Part shown: positions 1 to 6,173 of the stretch, in pieces
Numbering within the stretch: the stretch's first letter is position 1
Layout of the letters: each line of letters opens with the position of its first letter
Source of the DNA: Thiobacillus sp.
Lineage (GTDB): Bacteria > Pseudomonadota > Gammaproteobacteria > Burkholderiales > Thiobacillaceae
Assembly (NCBI GenBank): GCA_018780025.1
Contig: JADMKH010000236.1
Coordinates: 1 to 7,010, forward strand
Reading direction: 5' to 3'
Length of the DNA stretch: 7,010 nucleotides
Position numbers and translations under genes: made by a program
The notes under the pieces: generated by a model
The model's input: the letters and a program-made list of their open reading frames with translations, nothing else
What the model was told of the DNA's origin: nothing
Databases searched by the model: none

Positions 1-827
1 AGACCACGCTGGCGCACATCATCGCGCGCGAGATGGGCGTCAATCTGCGGCAGACTTCGGGTCCGGTGCTGGAACGCGCGGGCGACCTGGCCGCGCTGCT
101 GACCAATCTGGAACCGCACGACGTGTTGTTCATCGACGAGATCCACCGTCTGAGCCCGGTGGTGGAAGAGGTGCTGTATCCCGCGCTGGAAGATTTCCAG
201 ATCGACATCATGATCGGCGAAGGGCCGGCAGCGCGCTCGGTCAAGCTCGACCTGCCGCCGTTCACCCTGGTCGGCGCAACCACGCGTGCGGGCATGCTCA
301 CCAATCCGCTGCGCGACCGTTTCGGCATTGTCGCGCGGCTGGAGTTTTACTCGGCGGAAGAATTGGGCTTTATCGTCCACCGCTCGGCCGGCTTGTTGCA
401 GATGAACCTGGAAGCAGCCGGGGCGCTGGAAATTGCCCGGCGTTCGCGCGGCACGCCGCGTATCGCCAACCGTCTGTTGCGCCGCGTGCGCGATTACGCC
501 GAGGTGAAAGCGGACGGCCATGCGACCGGCGCGGTGGCGGATGCCGCTTTGGTGATGCTCGACGTCGACCGTGCCGGGCTCGATGTGATGGACAGAAAAC
601 TGCTGTCGGCCATTATCGAAAAGTTCATGGGCGGCCCGGTCGGGTTGGACAATCTCGCTGCCGCGATTGGCGAAGAGCGCGACACCATCGAGGATGTGCT
701 TGAACCTTATTTGATTCAGCAGGGTTATCTGCAACGGACGCCGCGCGGCCGCATCGCCACGCCGCTGACCTATCGCCATCTCGGCCTGGTTGCGCCGTCC
801 GGCGACCCCGGCGCGGACCTGTTTTGA
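1..827 (+). CDS. ruvB: Holliday junction branch migration ATPase RuvB (3' part, start missing)
   Basis: RuvB is the hexameric AAA+ motor that, with RuvA, drives branch migration of Holliday junctions in recombinational repair. The window opens inside Walker A: bases 1-2 are the end of the Lys codon, and the readable frame starts at base 3 with TTLAHIIARE. Visible motifs in order: Walker B with DEIH (codons 135-146), sensor 1 in GATTRAG (about 270-290), the Arg-finger segment LRDRFG (about 307-324), and sensor 2 in RGTPRIANRLLRRVRDY. The C-terminal winged-helix DNA-binding domain has GYLQRTPRGR and ends in DLF. About 274 residues are present of the roughly 345 usual for the family, so only the N-terminal part, including most of Walker A, is off-window. 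The stop TGA (825-827) overlaps the TTG start of ybgC. ruvB directly upstream of ybgC-tol is a known proteobacterial arrangement. No sign of damage. Confidence 0.98.
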   Translation, partial: TTLAHIIAREMGVNLRQTSGPVLERAGDLAALLTNLEPHDVLFIDEIHRLSPVVEEVLYPALEDFQIDIMIGEGPAARSVKLDLPPFTLVGATTRAGMLTNPLRDRFGIVARLEFYSAEELGFIVHRSAGLLQMNLEAAGALEIARRSRGTPRIANRLLRRVRDYAEVKADGHATGAVADAALVMLDVDRAGLDVMDRKLLSAIIEKFMGGPVGLDNLAAAIGEERDTIEDVLEPYLIQQGYLQRTPRGRIATPLTYRHLGLVAPSGDPGADLF

Positions 828-1243
828 GCGCCGGGTTCGATTCATGCGTGGCGTTTCACTGGCCGGTCCGCGTCTATTGGGAAGACGCCGGCGGCGTGGT
901 GTATTACGCCAACTATCTCAAGTTCATGGAGCGTGCGCGTTCGGAATGGCTGCGCGGACTCGGTTTCGAGCAGGATGAACTTCGGCGCAGCGCGGGAGTC
1001 ATGTTCGTGGTGCGGCGGGTGGAAGTCGATTACCTGGCGCCCGCCCGATTTAACGATGAGATTGATGTTGACGTCAGCGTGCATGCAATCGGTCGTGCCA
1101 GCCTCAGTGTGAAACAAACGCTCACGCGAGGCTCGACCCGCCTGGTTTCAGCGCAGGTCAGGCTGGCCTGTGTCGATGCGTCGCATTTCAAACCCGTTAA
1201 AATACCTACGCCCATTCTTCAAGCACTGGTCCAAAAAACGTGA
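824..1243 (+). CDS. ybgC: Tol-Pal-associated acyl-CoA thioesterase YbgC (4HBT hotdog fold)
   Basis: A small cytoplasmic hotdog-fold thioesterase that hydrolyses acyl-CoA and is typically the first gene of the tol-pal cluster. At 139 residues it matches the family length (about 135). The core PVRVYWEDAGGVVYYANY (residues 14-31), then FMERARSEWLR and the later FVVRRVEVDYLAPAR, are diagnostic. The family normally reads EDTDAGGVVY; here it is EDAGGVVY, so two residues are missing, although one Asp (D21) still precedes AGG in the position of the catalytic Asp. The His usual after VVY is Tyr. The start chosen is TTG at 824, overlapping the ruvB stop as TTGA and suggesting coupled translation; GTG at 848 (giving MAFHWPVRV) is a real alternative, and the ATG at 844 is out of frame. 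No clear ribosome binding site is seen for either. The stop overlaps the tolQ start. Confidence 0.93.
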   Translation: MSAGFDSCVAFHWPVRVYWEDAGGVVYYANYLKFMERARSEWLRGLGFEQDELRRSAGVMFVVRRVEVDYLAPARFNDEIDVDVSVHAIGRASLSVKQTLTRGSTRLVSAQVRLACVDASHFKPVKIPTPILQALVQKT

Positions 1244-1932
1244 ACCCTGAACTCGGTCAAGACCTCTCGCTGCTTCACCTCATCATCAACGCCTCGCTGC
1301 CGGTGCAAGGCGTGATGGCGATATTGCTGTTCGCATCGATGATGTCGTGGTGGTACATCTTCATCAAGATGTTTGCGCTGAAGCGCGCCTTAAAGGTAAC
1401 CGACAGCTTCGAAAAGGAATTCTGGGGCGGCGGCGATATCAACGTCATGTATAAACGGGTGGCTGCCGAACGCGAAAATGCGGGCGAAATGGAACGCATT
1501 TTTGAAGCGGGGTTTCGTGAATTCATGAAGCTGCGGCAGCAGACCGGGCTGTCGCTCAACGTCATCATCGACGGCACCCGCCGCGCCATGCGCGCAACCT
1601 ACCAGCGCGAACTCGATGGCCTGGAGTCGCATCTGGCTTTTCTCGCTACAGTGGGTTCGGTGTCGCCCTACGTCGGATTGTTTGGCACGGTGTGGGGCAT
1701 CATGCTGGCGTTTCAGGGCTTGGCCACGGTGGCGCAAGCCACGCTCGCGCAAGTCGCCCCCGGCATTGCCGAGGCGTTGATTGCCACCGCCATGGGCCTG
1801 TTCGCCGCGATTCCCGCCGTGGTCGGCTACAACCGCTACACCCACGACATCGACCGCCTGGCCAACCGCATGGAAAGCTTCATGGAAGAGTTTTCCAATA
1901 TCCTGCAGCGGCAAACCACCAAGGCGGCATAG
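1240..1932 (+). CDS. tolQ: Tol-Pal system motor protein TolQ
   Basis: TolQ is the MotA/ExbB-type inner-membrane subunit that forms the proton channel of the Tol motor with TolR and energises TolA. The 230-residue length is normal for the family. Three membrane segments are visible: about residues 22-43 (VMAILLFASMMSWWYIF), 132-158 (the signature LATVGSVSPYVGLFGTVWGI) and 171-197 (the Pro-containing APGIAEALIATAMGLFAAIPAVV). The cytoplasmic loop between TM1 and TM2 (about 44-131) is charged and helical, as expected. The start is GTG at 1240, overlapping the ybgC stop as GTGA; no good Shine-Dalgarno sequence lies upstream, so translation probably depends on coupling to ybgC. The TAG stop is followed three bases later by the tolR start in the same reading frame. 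Confidence 0.97.
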   Translation: MNPELGQDLSLLHLIINASLPVQGVMAILLFASMMSWWYIFIKMFALKRALKVTDSFEKEFWGGGDINVMYKRVAAERENAGEMERIFEAGFREFMKLRQQTGLSLNVIIDGTRRAMRATYQRELDGLESHLAFLATVGSVSPYVGLFGTVWGIMLAFQGLATVAQATLAQVAPGIAEALIATAMGLFAAIPAVVGYNRYTHDIDRLANRMESFMEEFSNILQRQTTKAA

Positions 1933-1935
1933 GCG

Positions 1936-2346
1936 GTGGCACGGACACGCAAGCTGGTTGCCCAGATCAACGTCGTGCCGATGATCGACGTGATGCTGGT
2001 GCTGCTCGTTATTTTCATGGTGACGGCGCCTTTCATCAATCCGGGACAGGTTGAGCTGCCCAGTGTCGGCAAGACTTCGCAAACCCCGTCGCAACCGCTT
2101 GAGGTCATCATTAAGGAATCAGGCGAATATGTGTTGCGCAACCGGGCTGCGGGCAACGCTGAGCAGACCGTGAAAAAACCGGATCTGGCCGATGCAATCG
2201 CTGCATTGCACCGCGCTGCGCCGGATCAACCCGTGGTGATTGCGGCTGACAAGAATGTTCGTTATGAAGAAGTAATGGACACCATGACGCTGCTGCAACG
2301 GGCCCGGATCACCCGCATTGGCCTGCTCGCCCGCCCGACGCCGTGA
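1936..2346 (+). CDS. tolR: Tol-Pal system protein TolR
   Basis: TolR is the ExbD/MotB-like partner of TolQ: one membrane helix with a proton-carrying Asp and a periplasmic domain proposed to engage peptidoglycan. At 136 residues it is normal. The hallmark QINVVPMIDVMLVLLVIFMV spans residues 10-29, with the conserved Asp at position 18 inside the helix (about 15-31). The periplasmic domain ends with VVIAADKNVRYEEVMDTMTL and RIGLLARP, typical of TolR. The GTG start at 1936 lies three bases after the tolQ stop. A weak AAGGCGG (1921-1927) precedes it at slightly long spacing. Bases 2343-2346 overlap the tolA start. Confidence 0.96.
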   Translation: MARTRKLVAQINVVPMIDVMLVLLVIFMVTAPFINPGQVELPSVGKTSQTPSQPLEVIIKESGEYVLRNRAAGNAEQTVKKPDLADAIAALHRAAPDQPVVIAADKNVRYEEVMDTMTLLQRARITRIGLLARPTP

Positions 2347-3209
2347 ATTCGCCGTTAGACGCGCCCCACATCTCCCGCCCCGGCTCCAGCCTCGCCGCGG
2401 GCGCCATGGCATTGGGGGTGCATGTGCTTTTTTTGCTGTTGCTGGTGTTTGGGGTGTCGTGGCAGACCCGGCACCCTGCGCCGGTGATGGTCGACATATG
2501 GGATGCGTTGCCGCCGTTGCCGCCGCCAAGGCCGCATCCTCAGCCGGAAATCGTTCCGCCAGAACCCGTGAAGTTGCCGGTTCCCAAAACCGAGCCCGCA
2601 CCGATAGTCAAAGAACTGCCACTCAAGGCGCCTGATATCGCGCTGGAAAAGAAAAAAGCCGACGCGGAGCACATGCAAAAACGCGAGGCGCAGCATGAGG
2701 CTGAACAAAAAGCCCGGGCTGAGGCCGCGCGCGTTGAGGCCGAGGCCGCCAGGAAGGCGCATGAAAAACAGCTGGCCGAACAGAAAAAACGCGAACTGCT
2801 GCGTCAGATGGAAGAAGAGGATCTGGTGCGGCGCATGGCGGACGAAACTGCGGCGAACGAAGCGCGCCAGGCCAGGCTGGCCGAAGCGCGCGCTGCAGCC
2901 GGCAAGCGCCAGGCCGAGGTGGCGCGCATCGTTGGGCAGCACCGCGACCTGATCAGCGCCAAGGTGCGCAGCAACACCCGCCTGCCCGACAACCTGCCCG
3001 GCAATATCGAGGTGCGTTTTCTGGTGAAATTGCTGCCTACCGGCGAAGTCGTGAGTGTGCGGTTAACCCGGTCAAGCGGCAATGCGGCCTACGACGCGGC
3101 AGTGGAACGCGCCATCGAAAAGTCCTCTCCGTTGCCTTTGCCTACCGAACGTGACGCCCGCGCTGAATTCGTTCCGGAACTTTCTTTCGTCCATCGCCCC
3201 AAAGAGTGA
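2343..3209 (+). CDS. tolA: Tol-Pal envelope-spanning protein TolA
   Basis: TolA is anchored in the inner membrane by one helix and reaches across the periplasm to contact TolB/Pal, transmitting force from TolQR. Domains of the 288-residue protein: a short cytoplasmic N-terminus; a membrane helix about 20-40 with the conserved His (H27) that contacts TolQR; a Pro-rich segment about 57-97; an Ala/Glu/Lys/Arg-rich long helix about 100-195; and a globular TonB/TolA-like C-terminal domain about 196-288 (GNIEVRFLVKLLPTGEVVSVRL, then SSGNAAYDAAVERAI). It is much shorter than the 421-residue E. coli protein, mainly in the helical arm. It has no cysteine, so the disulfide of the E. coli C-terminal domain is absent. 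The start is GTG at 2343, overlapping the tolR stop as GTGA. Identity is clear from domain order and neighbours, though sequence similarity in this family is low. Confidence 0.95.
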   Translation: MNSPLDAPHISRPGSSLAAGAMALGVHVLFLLLLVFGVSWQTRHPAPVMVDIWDALPPLPPPRPHPQPEIVPPEPVKLPVPKTEPAPIVKELPLKAPDIALEKKKADAEHMQKREAQHEAEQKARAEAARVEAEAARKAHEKQLAEQKKRELLRQMEEEDLVRRMADETAANEARQARLAEARAAAGKRQAEVARIVGQHRDLISAKVRSNTRLPDNLPGNIEVRFLVKLLPTGEVVSVRLTRSSGNAAYDAAVERAIEKSSPLPLPTERDARAEFVPELSFVHRPKE

Positions 3210-3226
3210 GCGTGGCTGTGGGCGCC

Positions 3227-3263
3227 TTGCGGCGGCTGCCAGCCAGGTGGGCTATGCTAGACT
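3227..3263 (+). promoter_or_regulatory. possible weak promoter before tolB
   Basis: The tolA-tolB spacer (3210-3305) contains TATGCT (3253-3258), running on into TAGACT (3258-3263), which could serve as a -10 element. The only -35-like element, TTGCGG (3227-3232), sits 20 bases upstream, longer than the preferred 16-18. I see no convincing terminator for tolA here, so read-through from tolA is at least as likely as a separate start. Confidence 0.22.
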
Positions 3264-3305
3264 CAGTTTGCCAATCCAGTACGTTTGACCGAGATTTTTG
3301 TGCCC

Positions 3306-4580
3306 ATGTTGCGTATCACCCTGCTTTCCCCCTTGTTGTTCCTTGCCTTTCTGAGCGTGTCGTTTTCCACGAACGCCGCCATGGAAATTCAGGTCATCGG
3401 TGGCGCAGCCAACAAAATTACCGTGGCGATGGTGCCATTCCAGACTGCGGCGGGTCAGCCGATGCCTGTACTGACGCAAATTGCGGGAGACGATCTGGTC
3501 CGCAGTGGCCAGATCAAGCTGGTCGACGTGAGCGGCATGCAGCAGCCGGTTGACCTCGCGCAGGTCAACTACGGTGTCTGGCGCAGCAAAGGGGCGGATG
3601 CCATGGTGATCGGCCAGGTCACCGCGCTCCCCGGTGGACGCTTTGACGTCCGATTCCGCCTGCTGGATGTCATCAAGCAAACGCAGTTGGCGGGGTTCAG
3701 TTACACCATTTCAGCGGAACAGTGGCGCGCCACCGCTCACCAGATTGCGGACCTCGTGTATGAAAAGCTGACTGGAACCCCCGGCATATTCAGTACCCGT
3801 ATTGCCTACGTGCAGAAGCAGGGGAAACGTTTTGAGCTCCGGGTTGCCGATGCGGATGGGCAGAATCCCCGCACTGTGGTGCGTTCGAATGAACCGGTGA
3901 TTTCCCCGATGTTTTCGCCGGATGGCAATCGGCTGGTGTATGTGTCGTTTGAGGACAAAAAGCCGGTTGTCTATGTGCAATCCCTGCAGGATGGCAGCCG
4001 CCGCAAGACAGCCGCGTTCAAAGGGTCGAATTCTGCGCCCGCGTGGGCACCGGACGGCAAACGGCTGGCTGTGGTGCTCACCCGTGACGCGGCATCGCAG
4101 ATTTACATGCTCAACGTTGACGGCAGTGGCCTCACCCGCTTAACGCAGGGTGGCAACATCGATACCGAGCCGGTCTTTTCTCCTGATGGAAATACTATTT
4201 ATTTCACGTCCGACCGGGGCGGCAGCCCGCAAATCTACCGGGTGGCCGCCAGCGGCGGCGAACCCAGGCGCGTAAGCTTCAGCGGCACCTACAACGTGTC
4301 GCCCACAATCAGTCCCGATGGTAAGCTTCTGGCCTATATCGGCCGCGATGAAGGACGTTTCCGGGTGATGCTGCTTGATCTTTCGAGCGGACAGACGCGT
4401 GCCCTGACCGATACGGCGCGTGACGAATCCCCCAGTTTTGCGCCGAATGGCCAGGCTGTCTTGTACGCGACGGTTCAGGCTGGACGCGGGATTTTGGGGA
4501 CGGTCAGCCTGGATGGGAAAACGCACGCACGCTTGTCAGAATCAGGCATCGATGCCCGCGAACCCGCCTGGGGACCCTGA
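3306..4580 (+). CDS. tolB: Tol-Pal periplasmic beta-propeller protein TolB
   Basis: TolB is the periplasmic component that shuttles between TolA and the outer-membrane lipoprotein Pal. The ATG at 3306 gives 424 residues beginning MLRITLLSPLLFLAFLSVSF, a clear Sec signal peptide probably cut after TNA (residue 24). Upstream in-frame starts (GTG 3300 with GAGA five bases before it, or TTG 3285) would only lengthen the n-region by 2 or 7 residues and cannot be excluded. The N-terminal alpha/beta domain (about 26-160) is followed by a six-bladed propeller with PD40/WD40-like repeats, marked by SPDG or its variants at about 204, 248, 292, 336 and 379. The protein ends with the family's REPAWGP. 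Length is normal. It lies 96 bases after tolA and 184 bases before pal. Confidence 0.97.
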   Translation: MLRITLLSPLLFLAFLSVSFSTNAAMEIQVIGGAANKITVAMVPFQTAAGQPMPVLTQIAGDDLVRSGQIKLVDVSGMQQPVDLAQVNYGVWRSKGADAMVIGQVTALPGGRFDVRFRLLDVIKQTQLAGFSYTISAEQWRATAHQIADLVYEKLTGTPGIFSTRIAYVQKQGKRFELRVADADGQNPRTVVRSNEPVISPMFSPDGNRLVYVSFEDKKPVVYVQSLQDGSRRKTAAFKGSNSAPAWAPDGKRLAVVLTRDAASQIYMLNVDGSGLTRLTQGGNIDTEPVFSPDGNTIYFTSDRGGSPQIYRVAASGGEPRRVSFSGTYNVSPTISPDGKLLAYIGRDEGRFRVMLLDLSSGQTRALTDTARDESPSFAPNGQAVLYATVQAGRGILGTVSLDGKTHARLSESGIDAREPAWGP

Positions 4581-4631
4581 TGCCCGGTTCAAGCGAATGA
4601 ATTTGAAGCGAGGCCGTGCGCGCTTTAGCTT

Positions 4632-4659
4632 TTGTATATTGTATATATGTGGCAATAAT
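4632..4659 (+). promoter_or_regulatory. predicted sigma70-type promoter for pal
   Basis: TTGTAT (4632-4637) matches the -35 consensus at four of six positions and AATAAT (4654-4659) matches the -10 at five of six, with a 16-base spacer. They lie in the most AT-rich stretch of the window (about 4630-4665), which stands out against GC-rich surroundings. Transcription would start near 4666, about 100 bases before pal, just at a perfect hairpin. A less good alternative -35 is TTGAAG (4603-4608). A separate pal promoter would fit the need for far more Pal than TolQRA. Inferred from sequence only. Confidence 0.5.
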
Positions 4660-4665
4660 TAAAAT

Positions 4666-4681
4666 CGGGTGTATTCACCCG
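4666..4681 (+). promoter_or_regulatory. perfect stem-loop in the pal leader
   Basis: CGGGTG, a four-base TATT loop and CACCCG form a perfect 6-bp hairpin. No T-tract follows on the + strand, so it is not a standard intrinsic terminator for tolB. If transcription starts from the promoter predicted at 4632-4659, the hairpin would sit at the very 5' end of the pal mRNA, where such structures can protect from decay. As DNA it is also a 16-bp palindrome that could be an operator. The structure is seen; the role is inferred. Confidence 0.5.
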
Positions 4682-4707
4682 GAGCAACGGATGAGAACCC
4701 TGCGTCT

Positions 4708-4718
4708 GTGATATTCAC
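4708..4718 (+). promoter_or_regulatory. second dyad GTGA-TAT-TCAC in the pal leader
   Basis: A 4-bp inverted repeat with a three-base centre. Its core GTG(A)TATTCAC nearly repeats GTGTATTCAC at 4669-4678, about 40 bases upstream, inside the first hairpin. Paired dyads with a shared core could be a regulator's site pair. The 4-bp arms alone are weak, so this rests on the repetition. Confidence 0.28.
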
Positions 4719-4752
4719 GCTGCAAAGCAATAAGCCTTTTTCAGAAATCACC

Positions 4753-4758
4753 AAGGAG
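4753..4758 (+). promoter_or_regulatory. strong ribosome binding site of pal
   Basis: AAGGAG lies six bases before the pal ATG at 4765, a near-ideal Shine-Dalgarno sequence and the only canonical one in the window. It settles the pal start: the ATG at 4761, four bases upstream, is out of frame and too close. Confidence 0.85.
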
Positions 4759-4764
4759 AGATGA

Positions 4765-5343
4765 ATGAACAAAATTCTATGGTCCGCACTGCTGACATTA
4801 ACCCTGACCGCATGCGGCACAACCAGTGGCACCAAGGCAACAGTTGAGGACCGCACAGGCAGCAAGGCTGATGCAGCGATGGCTTCGCCCAGCAAGGCCG
4901 GCAGTAGTGGCGTTGAAACCACTGCGCTGGATGGCAAGGGCGTGGGCGGAAGCGCGCTTGATGGCAGCAGCTATGCCGGCGATCCCCGTAAAGATCCGGC
5001 CAGCCCCTTGTCCAGCCGTAGTGTGTATTTCGATTACGACCAGTTTGCGGTGAAAGCCGAATACCGCGCGATGCTGGAAGCGCATGCCGGTTACCTGTTG
5101 TCGAAGCGCGATGCACGCGTGATTTTGCAAGGTAATGCCGACGAGCGCGGCAGCCGCGAGTACAACCTGGCTTTGGGGCAAAAGCGTGCTGAGGCCGTAC
5201 GCAAGGCATTGGCCGTGCTGGGCGTGAGTGAGGCGCAGATTGAGGCAGTCAGCTTTGGCGAAGAAAAGCCGCGCAAAGAGGGCGAGACCGAAGAAGCTTA
5301 TGCAGAAAACCGCCGCGCCGATGTGGTGTATGCCGACGAGTAA
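4765..5343 (+). CDS. pal: peptidoglycan-associated outer-membrane lipoprotein Pal
   Basis: Pal is anchored by lipid in the outer membrane and binds peptidoglycan through an OmpA-like domain; with TolB and TolA it keeps the outer membrane attached during constriction. Of 192 residues, 1-16 are a lipoprotein signal with lipobox LTAC and acylated Cys17. Residues 18-80 are a Gly/Ser/Ala-rich linker with a ten-residue repeat beginning ALDG (54 and 64). The OmpA-like domain starts at about 87 with VYFDYDQFAVK. It carries GNADERGSREYNLALGQKRA (about 123-142) and ENRRADVVY (181-189), which hold the Asp and Arg residues that contact meso-diaminopimelate. The ATG and strong Shine-Dalgarno sequence contrast with the non-ATG tolQRA starts, suggesting higher translation. 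The TAA stop is immediately followed by the cpoB ATG. Confidence 0.97.
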   Translation: MNKILWSALLTLTLTACGTTSGTKATVEDRTGSKADAAMASPSKAGSSGVETTALDGKGVGGSALDGSSYAGDPRKDPASPLSSRSVYFDYDQFAVKAEYRAMLEAHAGYLLSKRDARVILQGNADERGSREYNLALGQKRAEAVRKALAVLGVSEAQIEAVSFGEEKPRKEGETEEAYAENRRADVVYADE

Positions 5344-6168
5344 ATGGCGTTGAGGAATTTATTCAGCGTTGCATTGGTATTGGCGCTCATGCTGGGTCGC
5401 CCCGCGTGGGCGGCCAATACAGACGAGCTCGCTCGACAGATACAGGCTTTGCAACAGCTAGCCGGTTCGCTCGACGCCCGTCTTGCCAGACTGGAGAGCG
5501 GGGGCCAGCAAAACCAGCAGCTGCTGGGCATGTTGCAGGAAGTTGAAGCGCTCAAGTCGGAGGTCGCCAAAATGCGCGGTCAGGCTGAAGTCCAGGTGCA
5601 TCAGATGGACACGCTCGGCAAACGGCAAAATGATTTGTATGTGGATCTTGATCAGCGCATCACCGATCTCGCCAAATCGCTTAAGTCGGCTTCGGCAGCC
5701 GGGACCGGATCGCCCGAGATGGCCCCTGCGCAAGCTGCGGGTGCGCCTTCAGCGGGGCCCGCAGCCGCAACCTCCGCGCCGCAGCTCGACCCGATGGTGG
5801 AGTCGCGCAGTTATGAGACCTCACTCGATCATTTCCGCGGAGCCAACTACGCGGGCGCCATTGCCGGCTTCAAGGGCTTTCTCAAAGCGTATCCGGACAG
5901 CGCGCTGGCATCCAATGCGCAGTATTGGATTGGCTATTCTTATTTTGCATTGAAGGATTACAAATCGGCTTTGGCGCATCAGCAAAAACTGGTGGCGGCG
6001 TATCCGGCCAGTGCCAAGGTGCCCGATGCCTTGCTCAACATCGCCAGCAATATGATCGCGCTGGATGACTTGACCGGCGCACGTAAAGTTCTCGAAGAAC
6101 TGGTCGCCAGACATCCCGGCACCAATGCCGCCACGCTCGCCACCCGCCGGCTGTCTGCACTCAAATAA
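5344..6168 (+). CDS. cpoB: cell division coordinator CpoB (YbgF, Tol-Pal-associated TPR protein)
   Basis: CpoB is a periplasmic protein that in E. coli links the Tol machine to the peptidoglycan synthase PBP1B at the division site. The 274-residue protein has a Sec signal peptide (1-23, cut after AWA), a Gln/Leu-rich N-terminal coiled coil (about 26-112), an Ala/Pro/Gly linker (113-152) and a C-terminal TPR domain (about 155-272). The TPR part opens with YETSLDHFRGANYAGAIAGF and continues with YPDSALASNAQYWIGYSYFA, the typical YbgF signature. Its ATG directly follows the pal TAA in the same frame with no spacer and no strong ribosome binding site, so translation is probably by re-initiation after pal. 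Family assignment is clear; the PBP1B link is carried over from E. coli. Confidence 0.95.
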   Translation: MALRNLFSVALVLALMLGRPAWAANTDELARQIQALQQLAGSLDARLARLESGGQQNQQLLGMLQEVEALKSEVAKMRGQAEVQVHQMDTLGKRQNDLYVDLDQRITDLAKSLKSASAAGTGSPEMAPAQAAGAPSAGPAAATSAPQLDPMVESRSYETSLDHFRGANYAGAIAGFKGFLKAYPDSALASNAQYWIGYSYFALKDYKSALAHQQKLVAAYPASAKVPDALLNIASNMIALDDLTGARKVLEELVARHPGTNAATLATRRLSALK

Positions 6169-6173
6169 GCATC

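Noticed and set aside
790..978. Small plus-strand frame between ruvB and ybgC, including the ATG at 844
   Set aside because: It is out of frame with the clearly conserved YbgC sequence and is Arg-rich without motifs; a shadow frame.
1171..1203. TAAAAT (1198-1203) as a -10 element for a tolQ promoter inside the ybgC 3' end
   Set aside because: The -10 match is good, but no acceptable -35 lies 16-18 bases upstream; the overlapping GTGA start argues for co-transcription.
1390..2094. Long open frame of 234 codons on the minus strand across tolQ-tolR
   Set aside because: His/Arg-rich composition with no recognisable motif, lying entirely opposite well-conserved tolQ and tolR; a typical antisense shadow in GC-rich DNA.
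2355..2942. Minus-strand open frame of 195 codons opposite tolA
   Set aside because: It mirrors the repetitive Ala/Glu/Lys codons of tolA, giving Phe/Leu/Arg-rich sequence without domains or a credible start.
3285..3305. TTG at 3285 as the tolB start
   Set aside because: It adds seven residues, including acidic Glu, ahead of a signal peptide that is complete from the ATG at 3306; kept only as an alternative.
4581..4681. Rho-independent terminator for tolB
   Set aside because: The only strong hairpin (4666-4681) is not followed by a T-tract on the + strand; its AT-rich flank is on the wrong side, and no minus-strand gene would use it.
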